Below, piece by piece: positions 1 to 7,774 of a stretch of DNA of 14,850 nt. This DNA is from Nitrososphaeria archaeon. Lineage in GTDB: Archaea > Thermoproteota > Nitrososphaeria > JACIWG01. The stretch's first letter is position 1. Each line of letters begins with the position of its first letter. The notes below the pieces were generated by a model, which saw nothing but the letters and a program-made list of their open reading frames with translations, was not told the origin of the DNA and made no database searches. The stretch lies in NCBI GenBank assembly GCA_014361085.1, contig JACIWG010000020.1:1-14850 (forward strand). The letters are read 5' to 3'. A program made the position numbers and the translations under genes.

Positions 1-1207
1 TGTTAGGATATTCTTTGATTTCACTTTCAATTTCCCTTATCAGCTCAATTCGTCTGTCTTCACTTAACTCTGTTTTACACAGTGGACATACTGTTTCTTC
101 TTGAAGATTTTTTATATAGAGTTTTGACGCACTATTTTTTGTTTCAATTTCCATTCTATTTCTTTTAACTTCTTCAATTTTAGTTGCTAACTCGTTAACC
201 TTTTTTCTCAACTCCTCCTCCTCTTGCTTTAGTTCTTCAGGTCTCTTGTAACCTTCAAGCGTTTTGACTATTTCAACTAAATTTTTGTACTGAGCTTCTA
301 TCTGATTTCTTTTATCGAGAAGCTCTAACGTTGTGCTTATTATACTTAATTTTTGATCTAAAAGCCCTATTCTGGCTTCTACATCCTCCTTTTTTAATCC
401 CCCAATTCTTTTCTCAAATTCTCTTATTTCATTATTTAATCTTTCTTTTTCCTTTTCCAGCATCTGATTCGTTGCCAACATTTCTTGTATACTCTTTAGA
501 GTCTTTTGGAGATTTTCTTTTTCATTTGAAAGCGAACTTTTTTCCTTTTCCTTGGCTGTTAGAGTCAAGTTTATTTTTCTTATTTCTTCTTCTACTTCTG
601 GAACTCTTTTTTTAATATCAGGCTTTACTTTAACATCCTCTTCGAGCACCGCTTTTTCAAACAAAATCTGTTCTATTCTATTATCTACATTCTTTATTTC
701 TTCACTTGCCTTTTCATAAGCTTTTTTAAAGTCTATTCCCAAAAATTTTAGGAAAAGTTCTCTTCTCTCTCTTGGTTCTCTTTCACTTAATGTTTCAACT
801 TCACCTTGTGCAATGACTACAGTGTTAAGGAATGTTTTAGAATCCATTCCAAAGAGCTTCTCTATAGTATTCTGAATTTCCCTTGACTTTGAAATCTTTC
901 TATTTCCAATAGTGTCTATGAATAATGACTGTGTGCTTCCATCAGAATATTGTCTCACAATAATGTATCTTTTTCCCTCATGTTCGAACTCTAACCCGAT
1001 CTTTGCAACTTTATTTTCTAATGCATAATCCTTTAAGCTTCTCCTATTAAATTCATTATAGAATGCTATTACTGGAACTGCAACGAATGCTGTTGTCTTT
1101 CCAGCTCCATTTGGGCCAGTTATTAGGGCTAAATCATAATCTCCTAGGTAAAGTTCAAGTTTTGGAAAGGTCTTCAAGTTTTCTACAAAAATCTTCTCCA
1201 ACCTCAT
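1..1207 (-). CDS. rad50: DNA double-strand break repair ATPase Rad50 (N-terminal half, cut by the window edge)
   Basis: Rad50 is the SMC-like ATPase partner of Mre11 and tethers and senses DNA ends. The reading frame is open for 402 codons from the ATG at 1207 to the left edge. It shows a Walker A motif, GPNGAGKT (residues 31-38), and a Q-loop in VIAQGEV (Gln134). A long charged region rich in Glu, Lys and Leu follows from about residue 160, as expected for the ascending coiled coil. A zinc-hook motif CPLC lies at residues 374-377. The descending coil, signature motif and Walker B lie outside the window. The start codon overlaps the mre11 stop as ATGA, and GGAGG and GGGTGA stand just upstream, so translation is probably coupled. 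A hook at residue 374 implies fairly short coiled-coil arms. Confidence 0.96.
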   Translation of the reverse strand, partial: MRLEKIFVENLKTFPKLELYLGDYDLALITGPNGAGKTTAFVAVPVIAFYNEFNRRSLKDYALENKVAKIGLEFEHEGKRYIIVRQYSDGSTQSLFIDTIGNRKISKSREIQNTIEKLFGMDSKTFLNTVVIAQGEVETLSEREPRERRELFLKFLGIDFKKAYEKASEEIKNVDNRIEQILFEKAVLEEDVKVKPDIKKRVPEVEEEIRKINLTLTAKEKEKSSLSNEKENLQKTLKSIQEMLATNQMLEKEKERLNNEIREFEKRIGGLKKEDVEARIGLLDQKLSIISTTLELLDKRNQIEAQYKNLVEIVKTLEGYKRPEELKQEEEELRKKVNELATKIEEVKRNRMEIETKNSASKLYIKNLQEETVCPLCKTELSEDRRIELIREIESEIKEYPN

Positions 1208-2505
1208 TCACCCATAACCTCCTTCAATATTTTTAATGATTCTTCAAGAACATGCTTTTTTAGTTGAGGATTTATCTGCAAACTTTCAACATACCTTGTT
1301 AACGCTTCCTCAACAGGCATATTAGAAGTTTTTAGGCTTACCTGTTCTGTTTGCTCCGTAGCTATATCGAACTTTACATCCAAATACCCTTTTTCTAGAA
1401 GCATCTCCCTAATCCTATATTCGTTTAACATTCTTCTTTGAGTATCCGAGATTTTCACAAAAACTTTTACACAGGGGGGAAGACTCTTATCCTTTATCGG
1501 ACATTTTGCAGCCACCTGTTCAACTATTTCTTCAATATTATCTGGCAGAGGCCTAGTTTTTGGATTAGAATAGTTTAAGTGTACAACACAAAGGTCTCTG
1601 GTTCTTATGTAAACTGGCTTTGGAACAAGAGCACCATTCTGTTCACTAACAAGTATTACACCTTTGCTACTCTTGCTAAGCTCCCTACCATCTAAATATG
1701 ATGGTTCATCGAACGTCAATCTATATATTGAGCCACTATACCAGCACCTTTCTGAGCCAACCTGCTGCATTATATGAAAGTGGCCTAAGGCTATATAGTC
1801 GAAGGGTAATCTGCTAATTTCATTAACTTCGTAAACGACCTCATATTTTGAGCCATAAAAGATTCTTTCAGAACCTGGTATTGCACCCATTATGGGCACA
1901 TGCGCTACAAGGATATGATAGTCCGCGTCAGCATTTACTCTAAGTTCATTAACTTTTCTCAAACTTTCTTCCTTCAGCTTTACTATGAATTCCTGTCTTT
2001 TCTCGTACCTGGCTTTTTCGAAAGCCTCTTCGACACTTTTTACTTCCTTGAATTCAAGTTCACTTGGATAATATGGTAGGGCTGTGAAAGAAACTTTTTT
2101 ACCATCTTTGGCGGTTATAACAATATTTTCTATCTTACTTAGATAGTGAAAATATTCTTCTTGTTTTGTTGACAAGAGTATGTTGAATGTTTTTAAAAGT
2201 TCGGATGTACCCTCTGTATACGGTCTATCATGGTTTCCCCTAACTATAATAGTGTGGACCCTATTTTCTAGAAGCTGTTTTAAGAATTTTGAAAAATAGA
2301 GGGAAGAGTTTCCTGATGGAATTATTCTATTGAACACGTCTCCTGCTATTATGACTACATCAACATCATTTTCTAATGCAATATCTTTGACCTGTTCAAG
2401 AGAATATAGTATGTCATTGAATCTTTCAGAGGCAGCTTTCACACTATACTGTGAGAATATGTCTTCTCCAATGTGGAGGTCGGCTGTATGCAATATTTTG
2501 ACCAA
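1204..2505 (-). CDS. mre11: DNA double-strand break repair nuclease Mre11
   Basis: Mre11 is a manganese-dependent nuclease with 3'-5' exonuclease and endonuclease activity that works with Rad50 on broken DNA ends. The calcineurin-like phosphoesterase motifs are all present: D9 and H11 in TADLHIG, D56 in IAGDVF, GNHD at 90-93, H202 in VAHVP, and GHFH at 241-244. The capping and Rad50-binding part follows to residue 433, and the last 30 residues form a likely amphipathic helix. The start is TTG, which suits motif I beginning at residue 6, and a GGAGG lies 9 bases before it. The gene starts 1 bp after the herA stop, and its stop overlaps the rad50 start. All metal ligands look intact, so it should be active. 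Confidence 0.96.
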   Translation of the reverse strand: MVKILHTADLHIGEDIFSQYSVKAASERFNDILYSLEQVKDIALENDVDVVIIAGDVFNRIIPSGNSSLYFSKFLKQLLENRVHTIIVRGNHDRPYTEGTSELLKTFNILLSTKQEEYFHYLSKIENIVITAKDGKKVSFTALPYYPSELEFKEVKSVEEAFEKARYEKRQEFIVKLKEESLRKVNELRVNADADYHILVAHVPIMGAIPGSERIFYGSKYEVVYEVNEISRLPFDYIALGHFHIMQQVGSERCWYSGSIYRLTFDEPSYLDGRELSKSSKGVILVSEQNGALVPKPVYIRTRDLCVVHLNYSNPKTRPLPDNIEEIVEQVAAKCPIKDKSLPPCVKVFVKISDTQRRMLNEYRIREMLLEKGYLDVKFDIATEQTEQVSLKTSNMPVEEALTRYVESLQINPQLKKHVLEESLKILKEVMGE

Positions 2506-2506
2506 T

Positions 2507-4150
2507 TTAATCTTCCTCCAAAAACCTTTTCACATTATCATTGTTTACGTTAGCTTTAAATTTGCGCTCATACTCTTCCCTAACCTTTTTCAAAATACTG
2601 TTGTAGTCGACTATCTTTACAACTGCAGGATACTTTAAAGCACTACCGTATACAAGAAATTCTTGTCTTCTTAAAGATGTAACAAGAGGCTTAAAAAGTT
2701 GTGTAAGTTTCAAGCTTGATGTTACAACATCCACATCCCTTTCTATGCTTGTGGCGCCCACGAAAAAGTTCCAGATCATTCCAAAAACATTTTCATCAAT
2801 TTGTGAAGGTGTTTGGTCTATTATTCCCAACACGATTCCCCTCTTTCTAAGCTCCCTAGCTATTAATCCAAGTGGACTACTTTCCCTCACACCTGGATTT
2901 AAGAACTTGTGTGCTTCTTCAACAAAAATTATAATCCTGTTCCTTACACCTTCACCTATACTCTTACCCACATAAGCTTCCCTCAATCTTCTTGAAATGT
3001 AGTTTACAATGAACATGTAAAGTGCTTCTAGGTCACCATATTTACCAAAAGATACTACAATATTCTTTCCATTTTCCAGCTCTTTTAAAAGCTCTTGGCA
3101 CGTGTCATCTGCTTCAGAAAACTGTGGCAGGTTTTTGAATATTGAAAGCCTTCGTGAAAGTGCTCTTAAGCTTGTTATAGTCTGTGTGTCGAACCCCATA
3201 TTTTTAAGGTCTTGGTTTGTGTAGTCGTTAAAGTTTATGATGGCCTCAAACCAGTTTCCAGCAATTTCATCAAGCTTATCCTTAAGAGATTGAAGGTTTA
3301 ATGCTCCAACACCAGATATTTTCAGTAACTCGCTTAATGCTATAATGTCTTCAACTTCAATTTTCTCCTTCTTTATCTTAAATTCTTTGGCCAAAGTACC
3401 CCTCTTAAACTCTTTTTCAATTTCTCCTACAAGCTCATGGTCAACACAATAAACTTTGAATTCTTCTGGAAAACATTGTGCTACACCAGGTGCCAGAATT
3501 GTTTGTGATGGAGTCTTTAATTTTAACCCATATTCTGAATGCATGTCAAATATTAGTTGTGTCGTAGGTATATCTTCGCCAGCTAATACAGAATTTTTTG
3601 AATACAATAGTATGTATGCTGAGAGAAGATTGCCTAATACACTTTTTCCAGTACCAGACTTTCCAAATATTCCGAAAGAATTTTGAACCATTACACTAAC
3701 ATCCAATGGCACATTATATTCTGAAGGCCTAACCGTTCCTAGAGGATACCTTTTTTGCCAATCTATTTTGCCATAAAATGCTTCCGCAGCATCTTCAGTC
3801 AAGAGCTTACATTTTGAAAGATAGTCTGGAACTGTTAGAGCTTCATCAACTCTATCACCTGAAGCACAGGCTATTGGTATACAGTTGAGCTTAGATGTTA
3901 AAAGTATGTCTGAAAGTAGATGTTTTGTAAACGTCGGTTTTCTAGCCATGTTTACGGTTATTGCTGTGTTAGGTGAGTCTGCGATAATATCGTTTACTAT
4001 CATAAGATAGTTTCCCCTCCCGCTTTCTGCAACCAGACAGTATCCAACTTCAATCTCCTCGTGCACCCTATTTTGTAGTTGAACTAGAGTACCCTTAGAA
4101 TATGCACCTCCAACAACAAAACCGATAACATTATCTTCGTCAGTCAACAA
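2507..4150 (-). CDS. herA: HerA DNA translocase/helicase, FtsK-HerA superfamily ATPase
   Basis: HerA is a hexameric bipolar DNA translocase that drives NurA nuclease in end resection. At 547 aa it is about normal or slightly long for the family. An N-terminal HAS-barrel-like segment covers about residues 1-110. The P-loop GKSGTGKS is at 163-170, preceded by FGIFG. A family-typical FDMHSEYG lies at 201-208, with a helical insert at about 240-340. Walker B is IIIFVEEAH (406-414), the putative arginine finger region is ARELRKRG (431-438), and a sensor-like IIDQTPSQ is at 443-450. The start is TTG (TTG-TTG at 4150 and 4147) preceded by GGTGA, so either is possible. The first 11 bases overlap the 201-aa gene upstream, so the two are probably translationally coupled. 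Confidence 0.95.
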   Translation of the reverse strand: MLTDEDNVIGFVVGGAYSKGTLVQLQNRVHEEIEVGYCLVAESGRGNYLMIVNDIIADSPNTAITVNMARKPTFTKHLLSDILLTSKLNCIPIACASGDRVDEALTVPDYLSKCKLLTEDAAEAFYGKIDWQKRYPLGTVRPSEYNVPLDVSVMVQNSFGIFGKSGTGKSVLGNLLSAYILLYSKNSVLAGEDIPTTQLIFDMHSEYGLKLKTPSQTILAPGVAQCFPEEFKVYCVDHELVGEIEKEFKRGTLAKEFKIKKEKIEVEDIIALSELLKISGVGALNLQSLKDKLDEIAGNWFEAIINFNDYTNQDLKNMGFDTQTITSLRALSRRLSIFKNLPQFSEADDTCQELLKELENGKNIVVSFGKYGDLEALYMFIVNYISRRLREAYVGKSIGEGVRNRIIIFVEEAHKFLNPGVRESSPLGLIARELRKRGIVLGIIDQTPSQIDENVFGMIWNFFVGATSIERDVDVVTSSLKLTQLFKPLVTSLRRQEFLVYGSALKYPAVVKIVDYNSILKKVREEYERKFKANVNNDNVKRFLEED

Positions 4151-4745
4151 TATTCACCAGCAAGCGTATAAGCTCATCTTCTCCCCGAATATGTAGCATT
4201 CTCACTGCACCTTTCAAAAATTCGAGAAACTCATTTTCATCTAATATTGATTTAACTTTTCTAACGTGGCTTAAGACAGCTTCAACACCATACTCATTAT
4301 ATATTAGGTGCAGATAATCGCATGGAATTCTAAGAAACTCTCTAACATCCTCTGGATCCATTTTATAGACTTGATCATGCACTATTGCATGATGCAAGTT
4401 TGAAGCGTGAACAAATCTTCCTTCAAAAAGTTCTCCGACAATTACTGCCTCATATGCATTATATATCCTGTCTTTTAGCTCCGGTAATGTTCTATCAATT
4501 TCTTCTGGACCCATCTTAAGCCTAGAAGGTCTTGTAGAACCTGTTCCAACAATCACAAGTTTGGTGCTTGCAACCACTCCAACCAATATGTTTCCACCAT
4601 TACTAACAACAATGAATGTTCCCCTTTCAATAGACTGTATTATAGAGTTTCTGTGAAGCTCAAATTCTATTTTCTCGTAAGTTGATGATATAACTTCTCC
4701 AATAGAATTTTCTATTAAATAATAGTTTCCTTTAAGTGCACACAC
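4140..4745 (-). CDS. HAS-barrel-like protein of unknown function in the nurA-herA operon
   Basis: I do not recognise this 201-aa protein as a named family. Residues about 10-75 run as alternating hydrophobic strands (GEVISSTYEKIEFEL, then GTFIVVS, then NILVGVVAS). This resembles the N-terminal HAS barrel of HerA and of F1/V1 ATPase subunits. A second strand pair, EAVIVGELFEGRF, may close the barrel, and the C-terminal half (about 125-201) is mostly helical. There is no P-loop. The start is GTG with GGGGTG seven bases upstream, and it overlaps the nurA stop by one base. The 3' end overlaps herA by 11 bases. This position between nurA and herA suggests an accessory subunit or adaptor for the HerA-NurA machine; that role is inference. 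Confidence 0.8.
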   Translation of the reverse strand: MCALKGNYYLIENSIGEVISSTYEKIEFELHRNSIIQSIERGTFIVVSNGGNILVGVVASTKLVIVGTGSTRPSRLKMGPEEIDRTLPELKDRIYNAYEAVIVGELFEGRFVHASNLHHAIVHDQVYKMDPEDVREFLRIPCDYLHLIYNEYGVEAVLSHVRKVKSILDENEFLEFLKGAVRMLHIRGEDELIRLLVNIVD

Positions 4746-5983
4746 TATAGGACACCCCTAGCCTTTAACTCATTCTTCCTAGAAAACTTTACTTCAAGAG
4801 TATAGCCATATTTTTTGCAGAGCTCTAAAGCCTTATTGTACACGATTTCGTGAACAACATTCCTATCCTTTCCTGACAGTACAGCAAGCTCATGCGCTCT
4901 CGATAAAGTTAAAGGATATCCTCCTGAAAGGATAGAGTCTGCAACAACAGCTTTATGAACCAAATTAACAGCATTCTCATCTTTTTCAAGAAATATTTTT
5001 GGGAACTCGACACGCAATATGCTTTCATCCACTCTAACATAGAATGCTATAAGGTCAACATACAGTTTTTCCGCTGACTCTGCGATGACAGAATTTAGGG
5101 GTCTAAAGTATGGTGTCCTCGAATAATTTTCTGTTAAAACGTTATAGAGGAAATGTTTATCACAGAATGTTTTAAAAGTCCTTTCTTGCTCAGAAAAATT
5201 GGAACAAAGGGAACATTTGGCACCCTTGCATATTGTACATTTAAGCCCACAGTTGACAAGACCCCTGTCAAGGCTAAAGTATACTGCAACCGGAAATATG
5301 TTGAGCTCATAAAGTTTTCTAAGATAATGGTTTAATGAATCCAAAAGAAGTTTCCTCCTTTCACCATTATAGTTTCTAGCATATGATACAGAAAGTGATT
5401 CATCAAGAAATAGTATAAAGGGTGTATGCTGATGAAACTTTTCATTTAAAAGTTTTAATGCTAGCATCCAATTCCACATCTGATAATGCTCGTCTTCAAA
5501 AAGCTTTATCTCATGGTCTGTAAAATATAGTTCATCTCCAACCTTAACATCATCCAATACCTCTTCAAAATAGCGACCACTTTTTCTTAAAAATACTGCA
5601 ACCTGGGTATAAGCATACAGTAAGTTCAGGTGAAGATTATGTCTAATTGTACTAGAATCAGTTCCACACACACTTATTTCATCTAATACTTTATTAACCC
5701 ATTCAAATCTTCTACTCCCATCTTCATGGGGGCCTTCCTCTAAAACAACTTGTCCCCTATCCCAAAAATTATCTTCTAAAGGAAATGTAATACTTCCTAA
5801 AACACTTATACAACTTTTATCATCAACAATTGTCTCCCTAATCTCTCGAGGGTCAAGATTAAATGGATTATATTGCTCAAACTTTTCATTCAAATTCTTA
5901 TATCCAGATAGACTATCAAAAATTTTTTTCTCTTTCAATATAAGGTTTTGGCTTAATCTTTGTATGGAAAGTTCTTGGAGCAT
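4745..5983 (-). CDS. nurA: DNA double-strand break repair nuclease NurA
   Basis: NurA is a dimeric nuclease that acts with HerA to resect DNA ends. The 412-aa product has the NurA N-terminal motif as CGTDSS (Asp109 probably binds metal). A second acidic motif is LFLDES (Asp194), and the C-terminal signature is SGGYPLTLSRAHELAVLS, with Tyr356 and His364 matching the conserved Tyr and His of the family. The region at 245-260 carries five cysteines spaced C-X3-C-X2-C-X4-C-X2-C, which could bind zinc or an iron-sulfur cluster and which I do not associate with the well-studied NurA proteins. It is the first gene of the operon. A TATA-like box about 26 bp before the ATG suggests a leaderless or near-leaderless transcript, although AAGGTG also lies just before the ATG. 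Confidence 0.88.
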   Translation of the reverse strand: MLQELSIQRLSQNLILKEKKIFDSLSGYKNLNEKFEQYNPFNLDPREIRETIVDDKSCISVLGSITFPLEDNFWDRGQVVLEEGPHEDGSRRFEWVNKVLDEISVCGTDSSTIRHNLHLNLLYAYTQVAVFLRKSGRYFEEVLDDVKVGDELYFTDHEIKLFEDEHYQMWNWMLALKLLNEKFHQHTPFILFLDESLSVSYARNYNGERRKLLLDSLNHYLRKLYELNIFPVAVYFSLDRGLVNCGLKCTICKGAKCSLCSNFSEQERTFKTFCDKHFLYNVLTENYSRTPYFRPLNSVIAESAEKLYVDLIAFYVRVDESILRVEFPKIFLEKDENAVNLVHKAVVADSILSGGYPLTLSRAHELAVLSGKDRNVVHEIVYNKALELCKKYGYTLEVKFSRKNELKARGVL

Positions 5984-6007
5984 ACACCTTGATTTGACCT
6001 AACAAAA

Positions 6008-6016
6008 TTATAAAAA
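6008..6016 (-). promoter_or_regulatory. TATA-like box for the nurA-HAS-herA-mre11-rad50 operon
   Basis: On the minus strand the gap before nurA reads TTTTTATAA, centred about 28 bp upstream of the ATG at 5983. Archaeal transcription usually starts about 26 bp from the TATA centre, so the RNA would begin within a few bases of the start codon. The T-rich run may also act as a terminator for the membrane protein gene that ends at 6025. Confidence 0.5.
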
Positions 6017-6024
6017 CGTTTAAC

Positions 6025-7110
6025 CTATCCTCCTCTTAGATATTGTCTAATACTTTTTACAAAAATATATCCGATCAGAGCCTGTCTGATGATTGCAACC
6101 CACTGAACAGGACTTTCTAGACTCCATGGATTACTGGAACTAAACATTGGAGTAAACCACCAAAATAATATCATTACATTAAAAATGTGAGAAAGTATGT
6201 ATGGAACATAATCTCCACATGAGAGTGCAAAAAAGGGCATCAGCATAATCATGTACTGGGGTGGAAACTTGAAACTTGATATTACGAAAGCCACCAAAAT
6301 TAGCCAACACTTGTCAACAACATCAACTTTCTTTAACTCATATATTAGATATCCGAGGATAAATATTAATCCAGCGGAAACACCTTTATTCCATTGCTGA
6401 AAAATTGCAAGCCAACTGTCTTCAACAACCCAGCCAGCCTGGTAAATGTAAGGGTATAGGAAACCGTCAAAATTTACTATCATAAAATAAATGTTAGTGA
6501 TAAGCCACCCCAAAAATGTGAAAAAGGCAAAAACAATCTTTTCCCTTTTCTCTTTAAAATATTGTATCATGTAGGGGAAAGCGAGAATAGGTATTATCCT
6601 AGCTGAGGCACTTAAGCCCAGAAAAACGCCAGAATATTTGACAGAACCCTTCAACAGGAAAAGTAGTGAAATGAGTAGAAGGAATATTCCGAACCAGTCA
6701 AAGCTATATATACTGTAAAATATGAAGGTTGGAGTAAAAACAGTGTACAAGCATATTTTAGAAACACTAACATTCCTCTGACAGCCTATCTTGTAAACTA
6801 TGTAAAGGCTTCCAATCATGCATACAAAAGATACAAAAGCAAAGACCAGATAATATCCATAAACATTTCCAGTCAATGATGCAATATAGAGAACAAGCCC
6901 AGAAAATGATGGATATTCAAGATCGTATTCCACATAAGGTATTTTTCCCATTCTAACATCATATCTGTTCCAGAGAACATCTATAATATCACTATAATAG
7001 TTAGGCCTCAATCCTGGAAAATGGATCCAGAAACTTAAAATAAAAAATGTTATTGCTGAAGACAAAAGAATGACTAAATCTTTGTCCTTAAAATCTGGGA
7101 AGTGATCCAT
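6025..7110 (-). CDS. Polytopic membrane glycosyltransferase-like protein (GT-C fold, GT87-like)
   Basis: The product (361 aa from the chosen start) has about nine or ten hydrophobic segments spread over its length. After the first segment a long outward loop holds YYSDIIDVLWNRY and IPYVEYDLEYP. An acidic residue soon after TM1, followed by a G-x-x-PY-x-(E/D)-Y...EYP pattern, is characteristic of GT87/DUF2029-type polyprenyl-phosphate-dependent mannosyltransferases and related GT-C enzymes. Such enzymes add sugars to lipids or proteins on the outer face of the membrane. The frame also opens at a GTG at 7122, but the ATG at 7110 is preferred because a TATA-like box is centred about 29 bp upstream. 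The acceptor and sugar cannot be told from sequence. Confidence 0.7.
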   Translation of the reverse strand: MDHFPDFKDKDLVILLSSAITFFILSFWIHFPGLRPNYYSDIIDVLWNRYDVRMGKIPYVEYDLEYPSFSGLVLYIASLTGNVYGYYLVFAFVSFVCMIGSLYIVYKIGCQRNVSVSKICLYTVFTPTFIFYSIYSFDWFGIFLLLISLLFLLKGSVKYSGVFLGLSASARIIPILAFPYMIQYFKEKREKIVFAFFTFLGWLITNIYFMIVNFDGFLYPYIYQAGWVVEDSWLAIFQQWNKGVSAGLIFILGYLIYELKKVDVVDKCWLILVAFVISSFKFPPQYMIMLMPFFALSCGDYVPYILSHIFNVMILFWWFTPMFSSSNPWSLESPVQWVAIIRQALIGYIFVKSIRQYLRGG

Positions 7111-7135
7111 TAAGATTTGCACAATTTTATAATAT

Positions 7136-7143
7136 TATTTAAA
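7136..7143 (-). promoter_or_regulatory. TATA-like box for the GT-C protein gene
   Basis: The minus strand reads TTTAAATA here, centred about 29 bp before the ATG at 7110. No Shine-Dalgarno-like sequence precedes that ATG, which fits a leaderless or very short-leader transcript. Confidence 0.5.
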
Positions 7144-7228
7144 GATTTCTTTAAACTATAACTGATGATGTTGAGATAAGATTAGCAGATATATTTATTG
7201 TTTCAATTTACGATTTCACCTTTCTCCC

Positions 7229-7255
7229 ATATACATTAAACTCAAAAATGTATAT
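7229..7255. repeat. AT-rich 9-bp inverted repeat in a divergent intergenic region
   Basis: ATATACATT (7229-7237) and AATGTATAT (7247-7255) are perfect inverted copies separated by nine bases. They lie in the roughly 250-bp gap between the divergent starts at 7110 and 7361, which otherwise holds only the two TATA-like boxes. The repeat could be a dimeric regulator site; chance is quite possible in such AT-rich DNA. Confidence 0.35.
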
Positions 7256-7330
7256 TAAAATCCTAATCCATTTCTGAAAATGTTAAGTACAACAATAGAC
7301 AAACTTAATTAACATTGTTTGGAAATAAGG

Positions 7331-7339
7331 TTATATTTT
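7331..7339 (+). promoter_or_regulatory. TATA-like box for the coiled-coil membrane protein gene
   Basis: TTATATTTT is centred about 26 bp before the ATG at 7361. This places the likely transcription start at the 7358/7361 ATG pair rather than the upstream TTG at 7319. Confidence 0.45.
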
Positions 7340-7360
7340 AGTAAATTCATGTTTATCATG

Positions 7361-7726
7361 ATGAGTTGGGAAGAGTTTCTGGATAAGCTAGAGAAGGATA
7401 ATCGGGCTAGAAAGAGACTTGCTGAAATCATAGTTACTGATTATGATGTCAGAATTGCTTTAATAAATGCTGTTTTAAGAGATGTTGCAACTAAGCAAGA
7501 TATAATGGAAATGAGAAATGAAGTAAGAGGGGAAATTCCGCGGTTAGAGAACGAGTTTAAAAATTATGTGGATAAAAGAATTGAAGACTTAAATAAGAAA
7601 ATTGAAGACTTGAATAGGAGAATTGATGATTTAAACAATCTTGTAAGAGTCAGCCTTATAGCAATTATAATCACTTTAGCTACCACTATACTTGTGCCAT
7701 TAATATTAAAATTTTTAACATTTTAG
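7361..7726 (+). CDS. Coiled-coil protein with C-terminal membrane anchor, unknown function
   Basis: The 121-aa product begins MSWEEFLDKLEKD. A helical, charged N-terminal half is followed by a coiled coil of about residues 50-90. The coil includes three near-identical seven-residue units (RIEDLNK, KIEDLNR, RIDDLNN). A single hydrophobic segment of about 20 residues (SLIAIIITLATTILVPLIL) ends the protein. It therefore looks like a tail-anchored protein with a cytoplasmic coiled coil that probably oligomerises. The frame is open from a TTG at 7319, but the TATA-like box at 7331 favours ATG 7361 (or 7358). Similar small coiled-coil/TM proteins are common in thermophilic archaea. I know of no function and the neighbours give no clear hint. 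Confidence 0.72.
   Translation: MSWEEFLDKLEKDNRARKRLAEIIVTDYDVRIALINAVLRDVATKQDIMEMRNEVRGEIPRLENEFKNYVDKRIEDLNKKIEDLNRRIDDLNNLVRVSLIAIIITLATTILVPLILKFLTF
7577..7639 (+). repeat. Three tandem 21-bp units encoding coiled-coil heptads
   Basis: Three consecutive 21-base units (7577-7597, 7598-7618, 7619-7639) follow the pattern agaATTGAaGAcTTaAAtaag with a few mismatches. Each encodes one heptad of the coiled coil. The similarity at DNA level suggests expansion by recent duplication; codon constraint on a repeated heptad is the alternative. Confidence 0.6.
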
Positions 7727-7774
7727 TGGGTATAATAAGGGGATAAAGATGAAGGATTGTCTGATTAACGTGTG

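Noticed and set aside
331..615. Open plus-strand frame of 94 codons rich in Leu and Phe
   Set aside because: It is the antisense shadow of the rad50 coiled-coil region, where Glu/Lys-rich codons read as Phe/Leu on the other strand.
7319..7360. TTG start at 7319 for the coiled-coil protein
   Set aside because: The segment contains the TATA-like box itself, so it is probably not translated; ATG 7358 or 7361 fits the predicted transcription start.
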